From NCBI GenBank assembly GCA_022627515.1, contig JAKEGK010000125.1, forward strand, positions 1 to 54,789: a stretch of 54,789 nucleotides of DNA, given 5' to 3'. The stretch is from Gammaproteobacteria bacterium. GTDB taxonomy: Bacteria > Pseudomonadota > Gammaproteobacteria > SZUA-152. Positions 29,300 to 37,338 of this stretch are shown in pieces. The notes beneath the pieces were generated by a model. That model was not told the origin of the DNA. It worked only from the letters and a program-made list of their open reading frames with translations, and searched no databases. The translations under genes and the position numbers were made by a program. Positions within the stretch are counted from its first letter, which is position 1. Each line of letters opens with the position of its first letter.

Positions 29300-29700
29300 G
29301 TCAGGCGGATTTCTAAAACAGTTCCCGCATATGTTACCGCAAACAATATTGCGGAAAATATTAAATTCACCGCAATCAACGCTAATATCAGTTTGTAACT
29401 GCCGCCGGATTTTTTAAGTTTGAGTTGAAATAAAATAATCAAACTTAAGCTGATTAAAATGAATACCATCAGAAAAGGCTGGTAAATGTTTAACACAATT
29501 CTGATAAAAATGGGGAGTTCTGCATCGCCGCTTCCTATTATTTGCCGGTATTCAGGGACCATATAGTACAATTCCGTATATAAAAAACAGGACATAACCG
29601 TACAGATTACCGCCAACCATCTGCTCCACAAAGGCGCATTAATTCCCGCTAAAAACTGATCGTTACTGCTTCTGTTCCAGTCTATTAAAGGTTCCTTCAT
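29296..29700 (-). CDS. Small membrane protein, unknown
   Basis: 134 residues with three hydrophobic segments: near residues 25-45 (WSRWLAVICTVMSCFLYTELYY), 70-90 (YQPFLMVFILISLSLIILF) and 105-128. No family recognised. It is convergent with the response regulator; the stop codons overlap by four bases, so both probably end without a terminator between them. Membrane topology is the only functional hint. Confidence 0.6.
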   Translation of the reverse strand: MKEPLIDWNRSSNDQFLAGINAPLWSRWLAVICTVMSCFLYTELYYMVPEYRQIIGSGDAELPIFIRIVLNIYQPFLMVFILISLSLIILFQLKLKKSGGSYKLILALIAVNLIFSAILFAVTYAGTVLEIRLT

Positions 29701-30001
29701 GGTGTTTTCACAAGTTTTTGTGTAAGTGATACAAATGCTGGTTTTAGCCGGCTTTAATATATCTTTACGGTTTTAAATTCCGTTATTCAAAACCAATTTC
29801 CAGCCATCAATTATTCAACAGGCAACGCGGAACAATGTCCCGTTTGCCGTTTCCGCCATGTTAGCAAAATCCGCGTGTTCTGGCCCGGTAAACATTAGTA
29901 CGCTACAATATACGTCACTGGCGCGCAATTCATACGCACGAAAATAATTTTCACACGTTGCTTGATCTGTTGTTTTATCCCACGGCAGGAAACCATGCAA
30001 A
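29701..30001. other. Gene-free stretch
   Basis: About 300 bases between the small membrane protein and the thioesterase. An 82-codon minus-strand frame (29815-30063) runs into the thioesterase gene and is not called. Nothing else is recognisable; promoters for both divergent genes should lie here. Confidence 0.4.
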
Positions 30002-30448
30002 ATGAAGGAATTTTCCAGGACATTTAATATCCGTTGGGCTGATGTCGATGTAAACCGCCACATGCGGCATTCCGCATATAATGACTACGCAGCCCATGTA
30101 CGAATTCAATTGTTGAAAGAAATCGGCATGGATATCGACACACTCGCCGGCCTGAATTTTGGCCCGGTACTGTTCCGGGAGGAAACTGTCTTTTTCCGGG
30201 AGATCGGCATGAATGAAGATATAAAGGTAAACGTGAAATTGAAAAGCGCGCGCAACGACGGTTCACGCTGGTCATTTGTCCATGAATTTATTAACAACGA
30301 AGGCAAGGTAGCGGCCACCGTTACCGTGGATGGAGCATGGATCGACTTGAAAAAGCGCAAACTCACGGCGTTGCCTGATGAGTGCAGGGAATCGATGTTC
30401 AATATCCCCCGCACCGATGATTTTGCTTTTGAGCCGGACAAAACCTGA
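30002..30448 (+). CDS. Hotdog-fold acyl-CoA thioesterase
   Basis: 148 residues, cytoplasmic, of the 4-hydroxybenzoyl-CoA thioesterase/YbgC-like superfamily. The N-terminal IRWADVDVNRHMRHSAYNDYA segment holds the Asp and the RHMRHSAY motif that form the active site in this fold, followed by the usual strands (VNVKLKSARNDGSRWSFVHEF). The likely reaction is hydrolysis of a short- or medium-chain acyl-CoA; the substrate is not evident. An AGGA lies about 11 bases before the ATG. A terminator-like hairpin follows the stop. It is convergent with chrA. Confidence 0.85.
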   Translation: MKEFSRTFNIRWADVDVNRHMRHSAYNDYAAHVRIQLLKEIGMDIDTLAGLNFGPVLFREETVFFREIGMNEDIKVNVKLKSARNDGSRWSFVHEFINNEGKVAATVTVDGAWIDLKKRKLTALPDECRESMFNIPRTDDFAFEPDKT

Positions 30449-30449
30449 T

Positions 30450-30486
30450 AAACCAAATGAAATACAACATCTGGTTTGCTTTTATT
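30450..30486. terminator. Bidirectional terminator between thioesterase and chrA
   Basis: AAACCA and TGGTTT pair, with further pairing of ATG and CAT, and GCTTTTATT follows on the plus strand. It starts two bases after the thioesterase stop and ends at the chrA stop, so it may serve both convergent genes. Confidence 0.55.
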
Positions 30487-31831
30487 AAAGCAATGCGTAT
30501 CCCAGACCAATAACCGCACAGGCGCCAATAACAGGAACTATTCCAACCTTACATCGGAACAGGGCAATAAATGCCGCTATTCCCATCACAGCTGAAAACC
30601 ATTCAAAATCACCTTCAAAACCCTGCGGCCAAAGCACGTGATAGGCGAAAAAAAGCGCGAGGTTGAGCACGACCCCAACCACGGCCGCGGTTATACCGGT
30701 TAACGGCGCAGTGAATTTCAAATCATGCCGGGTCGCCTCAACCGCTGGTCCGCCAATGAGTATAAAAAGAAAGGACGGCAGAAAAGTAAATAACGTTGCG
30801 ATGGCCGCGCCCGCCGCACCCGCCAGGGGAAGCATTTCTGTTCCAAAGATTTCTTTGGTCCATCCGCCAACGAAACCAACAAACGCGACAATCATAATCA
30901 ACGGACCTGGCGTGGTTTCTCCCAGCGCGAGACCGTCAATCATCTGCGCGGCGCTGAGCCAGCTATAGTGTTCGACGGCGCCCTGATAAACATAGGGCAA
31001 CACGGCGTAAGCGCCGCCAAAAGTAACCAGCGCCGCTTTAGTAAAAAACCACCCCATCTGAGTCAGTGTGCCTTCCCAGCCATAGGTCATGGCAAGCAGT
31101 GTCATGACAGCACTCCAGATAACCAGACCCGCCAAGCTGAACGCAACCATTCGCCTCAATTTGAACCGTGCATGCATAGGAACCGCGGTATCGTCATCGA
31201 TGAAGGCGGGGCCGTAGGATTTATTCGAAGCGGCATGGTGACCGCCAGCCTTGAATTTTTCAGGCGCGAATCGTGAACCTGCGTAGCCAATGACGCCTGC
31301 CATTACCACGATATAGGGAAAAGGCGCAGCGAAGAGAAATATGGCCGCAAATGCCAATACGGCTATCGCGCGCAGCACATTATTCGTCAATGCACGGGAG
31401 CCAATACGGTAGGCTGCGAAAATCACAATTGCCGTCACAGCGGGCTTGATACCATACAAGATACCTTTAACAACCGGCACATCGCCATAGGCCAGATAGA
31501 TCCACGTTAATGCAATGAGTATGAATAGCGATGGCAGGACAAACAGCACCCCGGCAACAATGCCACCCCATACTCCATGCATTAACCAGCCAATATAAGT
31601 TGCGAGTTGTTGCGCCTCAGGTCCTGGCAGCACCATCGTATAATTAAGCGCATGCAAAAACCGGTGTTCAGAAATCCATTTTCGTTTTTCCACCAGTTCC
31701 TGATGCATCATGCTGATCTGCCCAGCCGGTCCACCAAAACTGATAAAGCCCAGCTTAAACCAATACGCGAATGCGTCCAGAAACGATACCGGCTTTACAG
31801 GCTCTGACACTATTTGGGCGGACGCGGACAT
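30485..31831 (-). CDS. chrA: Chromate transporter ChrA, two-domain type
   Basis: 448 residues, inner membrane, CHR family. Two homologous halves are visible. The first has FKLGFISFGGPAGQISMMHQE and MVLPGPEAQQLATYIGW. The second has KAALVTFGGAYAVLPYVYQ and LALGETTPGPLIMIVAFVGF. The paired FGG and PGP motifs are the family signature. Long ChrA proteins export chromate by a proton-coupled mechanism in the members studied; other oxyanions are possible here. It has no chrB neighbour, and a 1.4-kb gene-free region lies upstream. Start ATG 31831 has AGGAAA unusually close, with a second GGA further upstream. Confidence 0.92.
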   Translation of the reverse strand: MSASAQIVSEPVKPVSFLDAFAYWFKLGFISFGGPAGQISMMHQELVEKRKWISEHRFLHALNYTMVLPGPEAQQLATYIGWLMHGVWGGIVAGVLFVLPSLFILIALTWIYLAYGDVPVVKGILYGIKPAVTAIVIFAAYRIGSRALTNNVLRAIAVLAFAAIFLFAAPFPYIVVMAGVIGYAGSRFAPEKFKAGGHHAASNKSYGPAFIDDDTAVPMHARFKLRRMVAFSLAGLVIWSAVMTLLAMTYGWEGTLTQMGWFFTKAALVTFGGAYAVLPYVYQGAVEHYSWLSAAQMIDGLALGETTPGPLIMIVAFVGFVGGWTKEIFGTEMLPLAGAAGAAIATLFTFLPSFLFILIGGPAVEATRHDLKFTAPLTGITAAVVGVVLNLALFFAYHVLWPQGFEGDFEWFSAVMGIAAFIALFRCKVGIVPVIGACAVIGLGYALL

Positions 31832-32286
31832 TTTCCTATTTTTCCAAACTAATATTTTTAAACTTGCATTTATGAGAGCTTTATTGAGTTTTAACCAGAA
31901 GCGGCCGGTTGTTTAATAATGCACACAGAAATGGTGCTGGGAAATAAGGACGCCAATCAGCTAGTCTGCTACTAATATAATAATATATAAAGAAATATTT
32001 TCCACCCGGACCACGCTTTCTACATCTATAACCATCCGGTTGACCGATGAAAATACTCTGTTTTAGCAGGAATAAGGCTTACGGGACAGTTGCATATAAA
32101 TAAGCCGCGCCTTGAAACAATGTAATAAAAAGGCGTAGCGTAACTGAAAGATTTGACAGGTAATGCATTAAAAAACCAAGTAAAGAAGCGATGCTGCTTA
32201 TTTTTTTACGGCTATGAATACGACTATGACTTGCAAAGAAACCGGTGAACGTGCAAAAAATCGGCTCCTTTAACCAAGGTTGTGGT

Positions 32287-32305
32287 GCGCAAGAAATTCT
32301 TGCGC
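32287..32305. promoter_or_regulatory. Perfect 19-base palindrome in gene-free DNA
   Basis: GCGCAAGAA and TTCTTGCGC are perfect inverted arms around one central base. No gene start lies within 450 bases on either strand that it would obviously control. It has the form of a dimeric repressor site; it is too tight for an RNA hairpin loop. Confidence 0.3.
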
Positions 32306-32980
32306 CAGGCTTAAATCCCGAGCGCAAATGGTTTATGAGCCAACACGGACAAGGCTAGGCTATCAACCTTATTTTTTTCTCAACTGTGGTGACACTTAAT
32401 CTTACCCAGGAATTACACATGAGGACAGAGAAAAGAAATAGAAACACAGCTGAAAAACGTGCACCATTGCTGGAGTTTCAGAAACCTTCGTCCCAAACTT
32501 GTATAATGTTCCAGTTGTATAACTCTACCCGAAGGCCATTTGGCCTTGTCAATAAGCGACAACAGCGAAGCTAAATCACTGATGTTGCATATTCTTGGTA
32601 AGCTCGCCATAACTGCTTGACAATTTTTTTGCATCACTAGGGTCTATTACACCACAAAGTTACATCAGGCTTATTGATTCATTGCCTGCAGGTAATTGTT
32701 GAAAATATTCCCTCAGATTTTTCTTCTTTTGATAAGAGCAACCGCGCCCATATTCCAAAAACCCGGCATGCACAATCACCGGTCCCGATTACCGCTACAT
32801 GCTTAGTTGCTGAATTGATATAACTCGTTAATTACCCGGTGGTTTCATCAACTGCGCACCTTAGTGCGAATCTTTCTCTATTGGCCTCTCACTTTATGCG
32901 CTATTCAGTTGCGGTAATTGCGCGCAGCGCATAATCGATTTTCTGAAACACCAGTTTGCAAATTATTGCCCGACTACGTA

Positions 32981-33011
32981 TTGACAACATCCCTTTTGCA
33001 AGGTGCATAAT
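32981..33011 (+). promoter_or_regulatory. Possible sigma70 promoter for the 8-heme lipoprotein
   Basis: TTGACA at 32981-32986 is followed by TGCATA after 17 bases or CATAAT after 19 bases. This is about 245 bases upstream of the start at 33256, leaving a long leader. The -10 match is imperfect. Confidence 0.3.
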
Positions 33012-33255
33012 AGGCTCACATCTACGGTAAATCTTTCTTGGTTAAAATGGAGTAACCGGCCAAGTCCATCCTGGTTGATCTCTTTGCGGTTATCTTAGCT
33101 GTTTTCTTTATTGTTCTGGTGTTTTCGAGTAAGTAACTCTCAGAAACGTTGGAGCGAACACTTACTCAATCTACCAGCCACTCATCAATGCTTACGCATC
33201 AGCAATGTGCTGCGTGCGTCTCATTCCAGCAGCCATACGTGGGGAGGTTGTGGTT

Positions 33256-34968
33256 ATGCGCGGTTGCAGATATAGAGTTTTACTTTCAGTTCTTCTGGTT
33301 GTCCTCGCCGGTTGTGGTGGCGGTGGCGATGACAATGGCGGTGGAAATGCCCCAGCTGAAACACAGGAAAAAATCAGCCTGAACGGGCTAACGATCAGTC
33401 ATACCGACCAACGGCGCGGACAGAATTGCATGGAATGCCATTTTGCCGGGAATAATCCCATTGTCTACACGGTGGCGGGAACTGTTTATCAATTGAATAA
33501 TTTTACGGCGTTATATCCCAATGCCTTGATCAAGTTTTATAGCGGACCAAATGGCGCCGGCTTGCTGCTTGGCGAAATCGAAGTCGATGCCAACGGAAAT
33601 TTCTACACAACAGAGTCTATGGAGTTTTCATCCGGCGTTTATCCCGCAATAGAAGGCGCCGCAGGTGAAACGCCAATTTATATGGGCAATTTCATCACTC
33701 ATGGTGAATGCAATAGTTGTCACGGTGCATCAACTTTACCCATATATATGGGACAGGAACTGGTAGATAATGTTGAACGAGTCAGTGAACATGGTCTGAC
33801 CTTAAGCCATACCGATGACCGCCGTGGTTCGGACTGCATGACCTGCCATACCGGTTATACAATTGCCGGAACCGTATACGACCTTGGGCTCGAGAACTTT
33901 TATGCCGACGCGACCTTATATTTTTACACAGAACCTGAAGGGGGTGGCCGTCTTGTGGAAACGCTGGAAGCCGATGCCAATGGTAATTTTTATACCACAC
34001 TTCCGGTAACTTTTGATACCGGCCTGTATCCTGTAATTGAAAGCTCCGATGGTATCGATCATCAATATATGCCCAGCAGCACCACGACTGGTTCCTGTAA
34101 CAGTTGCCACGGAATCAGCGTACTGCCGATTTATTCAGGGGAAAAAGTCCACAAGTTAATCAGTCAACACGGAACCACAACCAGCCACACCGATGAACGC
34201 CGTGGTCAAAATTGCATGAACTGCCATATCCAGGGCACGGGCAATCCCTACATCTACTCCATGGCGGGTACTGTTTATCAATTGAATGATCCTACCCAGG
34301 TATATCCCAACGCAACGCTTAACTTGTATTCGCGTCCTGATGGCAAGGGAGATTTGGCGGCAACGATAGAAGTCGATGCCAACGGCAACTTTTTTACAAC
34401 GGAGCCGATTGATTTTACGGCGGGTTTGTATCCGGCAATTACCGGCAACGCCAGTGATGATCCAATTTATATGCCTGCCAGCACCGCCAGTGGCGAATGC
34501 AACAACTGCCATAACGGCGTTGGACTAACCCGGATTGTCGCGGCAGGGGAACCTGTGGGGCGTGTCAGTGCGCATGGCACAACATACAGCCATACCGATG
34601 GCCGGCGCGGTGTAAATTGCTTAAGTTGCCATAATATTGGAGGAAGCAATCCCTATCAATATTCAGTGGCCGGTACCGTTTATGAAATTAATTTGCAGAA
34701 ATTTTATCCTGACGCAACGCTGTATTTGTACAGTGGCCCGCAGGGATCAGGCGACCTGGTGGCAACCATTGAAGTTGATGGTAACGGGAATTTTTACACC
34801 ACTGAGCTAATTGACTTGGGAAATGGTCAGGGTACTGGTGTCTATCCCGCCATAGTGGGGCGTAATATTGATTCGCCAATCCATTATATGAATGAACGCA
34901 CCAATGAAGGAGGATGCAGTAACAGCAGTTGTCACGGTGTTACCCGTGCGCCGATTTATGCCGAATAA
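33256..34968 (+). CDS. 8-heme c-type cytochrome lipoprotein built of four repeats
   Basis: 570 residues. The N-terminus is a lipoprotein signal (LLSVLLVVLAGC followed by GGGGDDNGGG), so the mature protein should be anchored in the outer membrane. Four ~130-residue modules follow. Each has SHTDxRRGxxC, a CXXCH, a beta-sandwich-like stretch (VAGTVYxxN...EVDANGNFYTTE...GxYPAIxG) and a second heme site. Heme Cys positions are residues 58, 152, 194, 281, 320, 415, 455 and 554. Seven sites are CXXCH; the last is CSNSSCH (CX4CH). Modules 2 to 4 also carry a His before the SHTD His, both possible distal ligands. The ATG at 33256 is favoured over an in-frame one 17 codons earlier by GGGGAGG eight bases upstream. 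Likely role: electron transfer at the cell surface or in the periplasm; the donor is unknown. Confidence 0.88.
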   Translation: MRGCRYRVLLSVLLVVLAGCGGGGDDNGGGNAPAETQEKISLNGLTISHTDQRRGQNCMECHFAGNNPIVYTVAGTVYQLNNFTALYPNALIKFYSGPNGAGLLLGEIEVDANGNFYTTESMEFSSGVYPAIEGAAGETPIYMGNFITHGECNSCHGASTLPIYMGQELVDNVERVSEHGLTLSHTDDRRGSDCMTCHTGYTIAGTVYDLGLENFYADATLYFYTEPEGGGRLVETLEADANGNFYTTLPVTFDTGLYPVIESSDGIDHQYMPSSTTTGSCNSCHGISVLPIYSGEKVHKLISQHGTTTSHTDERRGQNCMNCHIQGTGNPYIYSMAGTVYQLNDPTQVYPNATLNLYSRPDGKGDLAATIEVDANGNFFTTEPIDFTAGLYPAITGNASDDPIYMPASTASGECNNCHNGVGLTRIVAAGEPVGRVSAHGTTYSHTDGRRGVNCLSCHNIGGSNPYQYSVAGTVYEINLQKFYPDATLYLYSGPQGSGDLVATIEVDGNGNFYTTELIDLGNGQGTGVYPAIVGRNIDSPIHYMNERTNEGGCSNSSCHGVTRAPIYAE

Positions 34969-34985
34969 ATTATTTGCGCAATACA

Positions 34986-35026
34986 TTTGTTAACGGGATG
35001 CGACCAGCACTTGTCCCGTTAACAAA
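34986..35026. terminator. 13-bp perfect hairpin after the 8-heme gene
   Basis: TTTGTTAACGGGA and TCCCGTTAACAAA pair perfectly around a 15-base loop, starting 17 bases after the stop. There is no T-run after it, so it may be a processing or stabilising hairpin rather than a simple terminator. Confidence 0.5.
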
Positions 35027-35071
35027 ATATGAAGTGCCAATAAAAAGTGCTTTAATCCGGAGAATGTCACA

Positions 35072-35275
35072 ATGAGTAACAAAATGTTAAGTGTAGCCGT
35101 AATTCTTGTCATTGCCATAATTGCTGCGTTCGCGAATACCGACGATAAATGGCAGGATAGCAGCGCAAGCAATGCGGCCGCCGGCAGCGGCAGTGTGGAA
35201 AGCCGGTCGGAACCCGCTAGCGTGGTTGAAGAGAAAAAAGAGCCCAAGACCAATTGGGAATACGGGCGTTACTAA
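35072..35275 (+). CDS. Small membrane-anchored or secreted protein
   Basis: 67 residues. A hydrophobic N-terminus (MLSVAVILVIAIIAAFANT) acts as a signal peptide or single anchor, and the rest is a polar Ser/Ala/Glu/Lys-rich tail ending in NWEYGRY. GGAG lies nine bases upstream of the ATG. It follows the 8-heme gene by about 100 bases with a hairpin between. Function unknown; position suggests an accessory of the cytochrome. Confidence 0.6.
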   Translation: MSNKMLSVAVILVIAIIAAFANTDDKWQDSSASNAAAGSGSVESRSEPASVVEEKKEPKTNWEYGRY

Positions 35276-35808
35276 CAGCCCGAAAGGCTAAATTATTCAG
35301 TTAATACGCGATTTATTCTGTAATAAAAATGTTTTTTTTACAAATATTGAGTGTTTTCCGGAATTCGCCTTAGGTGAATTCCGGCAACACTCCCGGCTTT
35401 AATTTCAGGCCACATATTGCTTTTATTTTTGGTTCTGGTTATTTGATTTCCATTACGTTTAAAGATGTATATTCATTAACTGCGCGTATAGGCAGCCTGC
35501 GTTTGACACTTTAGAGTATATTCATAATCAATCCTGTATGACATTTGCCGGTAATGTCATTGCATCTTTATAAATCCAGTGCTCCGGACAATAAAACTTC
35601 ACACCAATAGATCACCGCACTCATAAGCACGATCACACAAACAAAGTTAAGTTGAATGATGACATTTTATTTAGGGTCTTTTTATCAATCACTACCCGTC
35701 TTCCCTACGTTCTTAATACATATATACTGTCTGAAATTGGTAATACTTGACTATTTTACTATGTCTTCTATAGTTTATTTACAGGTACTCCATAAAGGAG
35801 GCATGCCC
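35276..35808. other. Gene-free stretch with hairpin
   Basis: About 530 AT-rich bases. It holds the hairpin at 35351-35390; no gene is supported. A longer upstream extension of the next gene (ATG at 35656) lacks a ribosome site and is not accepted. Confidence 0.45.
35351..35390. terminator. Hairpin downstream of small membrane protein gene
   Basis: CCGGAATTC and GAATTCCGG form a perfect 9-base stem around GCCTTAGGT, and GTGTT/AACAC extends it beyond a bulge. A T8 run lies about 20 bases upstream rather than downstream, so termination is plausible but not standard. Confidence 0.4.
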
Positions 35809-36018
35809 ATGAATATTCGCACAACCACCGATCCTATTTCACTCCGCGATGTGCCAGATCCCGATCATCATCCTTGCATTTACGAAGGTGATGGCGATAA
35901 CGGCATTGAAATCTATTTCGAGTCTGAAGAGAACCGCCAGACTTATATGCAAATCGAAGTCACTGACCACATAGTACTGCAAAGCAACCTGTCCGACAGC
36001 TACGTTGCGGAAGGATAG
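35809..36018 (+). CDS. Small acidic protein, unknown
   Basis: 69 residues with no signal peptide. It is acidic (DPDHHPCIYEGDGDNGIEIYF) with a beta-rich centre and a single Cys. AAAGGAGG lies seven bases before the second of two nearby ATG codons, which fixes the start at 35809. I recognise no family. It precedes the DsrC-like gene by about 130 bases in the same direction. Confidence 0.6.
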   Translation: MNIRTTTDPISLRDVPDPDHHPCIYEGDGDNGIEIYFESEENRQTYMQIEVTDHIVLQSNLSDSYVAEG

Positions 36019-36149
36019 CGATCACAATTTTATTAAGCAACTTTATTTTATTAGCTTCAGCAATCTGGCAGCCGCATCGCATGGGGTTAGTCCCATGTCG
36101 CAACACAGCAATATAAAAACCTTTTTTAATAAATTCTCCGGGGGAAGAT

Positions 36150-36473
36150 ATGACTTATTTAGCAACAGTTTCGTCATTGGATTGTGACGAGGAAGGCTTT
36201 CTAAGGGATCCGACAACCTGGAATGTGTCAGTCGCCGAACAACTTGCCAGCTTGCACGGTATTGACCAGCTGGATGGAAAACAATGGGCGCTGATTACTT
36301 CGTTACGGCAATATTATTTTTCCTATAACCACTTGCCGCCGCCACGCCGGATTTGCCGTATCCATGAAATGTCGAACAGCTGCATGAGCATTTTGTTCGA
36401 TAATCACGGGATAGAAGCCTGGCGGATTGCCGGATTACCCGATCCCGGCGAAGAAGTAAAATCTTACATGTAG
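36150..36473 (+). CDS. DsrC/TusE-family protein without the C-terminal cysteines
   Basis: 107 residues. The fold signature is clear: DEEGFLRDPTTWNVSVAEQLA, WALITSLRQYYFSYNHLPPPRRI and a C-terminal arm with RIAGLPDPGEE. In DsrC the arm carries two redox cysteines and in TusE one, in the form GLPKPxxC near the end. Here the arm ends in EEVKSYM with no Cys. The persulfide-carrying function is therefore lost, and it is probably one of the regulatory DsrC-like proteins. GGGGGAAG precedes the ATG. It lies between two small genes in the redox island. Confidence 0.8.
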   Translation: MTYLATVSSLDCDEEGFLRDPTTWNVSVAEQLASLHGIDQLDGKQWALITSLRQYYFSYNHLPPPRRICRIHEMSNSCMSILFDNHGIEAWRIAGLPDPGEEVKSYM

Positions 36474-36520
36474 CGATACGGGCTTCTTTACCCAATTATC
36501 CAGCGCACGGGGAATTGACC

Positions 36521-36970
36521 ATGATGCGACGAATATTTTTTCTATTACCAGATCCCGAACACGCCAGACTTGTAGTTGACGACTTAAAACTTCAGCGGAT
36601 TGATCAGACACGCCTGCATATTATCTCCGGGCCGGAAAAGGATAGAGTTTACAAAATCGAAAGGAGCTTATGGTCCGGTAACATTGTTCTGTTTTTTTTG
36701 GCGACATTTATTACTTTCTTTTTCCTTGGGTTTGAGCTGTATCATTTCGCCGCTATCACACTCGCGATTATGTTTACATGTTTGATCCTGGGCACTCTTT
36801 TCACAATCAAGATTCCCAATGTGCATGTTTCAGAATTTGACGCAGCTTTAAAACACAGGGAAGTGTTGTTGATAGTGGATGCCGACAAACAGCAGATGCA
36901 TGATATTGATAACATAGTGCATCGCCGCCATCCGGAAGCGATTACCGGTGGAGTGGGCTGGACCTTATAA
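36521..36970 (+). CDS. Two-pass membrane protein with N-terminal cytoplasmic domain
   Basis: About 149 residues. The N-terminal ~45 residues (RRIFFLLPDPEHARLVVDDLKLQRI, then RLHIISGPEKD) look like the small alpha/beta domain found in YflT/DUF1269-like membrane proteins. Two membrane helices follow near residues 55-75 and 77-100, then a soluble C-terminus. CGGGGA lies seven bases before ATG 36521. Homologues as I remember them have no defined role. It is the last of the small genes before the 12-heme gene. Confidence 0.6.
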   Translation: MMRRIFFLLPDPEHARLVVDDLKLQRIDQTRLHIISGPEKDRVYKIERSLWSGNIVLFFLATFITFFFLGFELYHFAAITLAIMFTCLILGTLFTIKIPNVHVSEFDAALKHREVLLIVDADKQQMHDIDNIVHRRHPEAITGGVGWTL

Positions 36971-37338
36971 TATTTTGAAGTACCATCCGCGGTAAATAAC
37001 AGAACCTGCCTTAACATAACTGCGCCTGGCAAACTGCTCCCGCACGAGTTTATCCATGATTTTGAATGCGTAAACCAAGTGCGACTATGCGCCAGGAAAA
37101 ATTGCTGCATGCGTATTTTCCGAGTGCTCGTAATCTCAAATGCGTTATTTTGTAAGAAATCCATGTCAATTCTGTAAATTTATGTAAATTCATATTGTGT
37201 GCGTTAAACCACATAGAATGCAGGCTTGAATCACTTAATAAATTCGAGTAAGTTCGGTCTCCACGTAATTATAAAAGGTAATCAATACAATTAAATATTT
37301 CATTCATAGTTGTTCAAAATTAAGGGCGGAACTTACTC
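36971..37338. other. Gene-free stretch upstream of 12-heme gene
   Basis: About 370 bases. A 140-codon minus-strand frame (36742-37164) is mostly antisense to the membrane-protein gene and is not supported. No clear promoter or terminator seen. Confidence 0.4.

Larger units (their letters stand above)
31832..33255. other. 1.4-kb gene-free region
   Basis: No frame longer than about 80 codons looks like a gene on either strand. The region is AT-rich. It holds a perfect 19-base palindrome at 32287-32305, a short hairpin (AAGGCCA/TGGCCTT) near 32530 and a possible promoter at 32981-33011. It may hold an undetected RNA or gene remnants; I see no proof of either. Confidence 0.45.

Noticed and set aside
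29815..30063. 82-codon minus-strand frame with a protein-like middle (RASDVYCSVLMFTGPEHADF)
   Set aside because: Its first third is antisense to the thioesterase start, there is no ribosome site, and I recognise no family; a gene remnant is possible but unsupported.
36742..37164. 140-codon minus-strand frame
   Set aside because: Mostly antisense to the two-pass membrane protein, with no recognisable domain.
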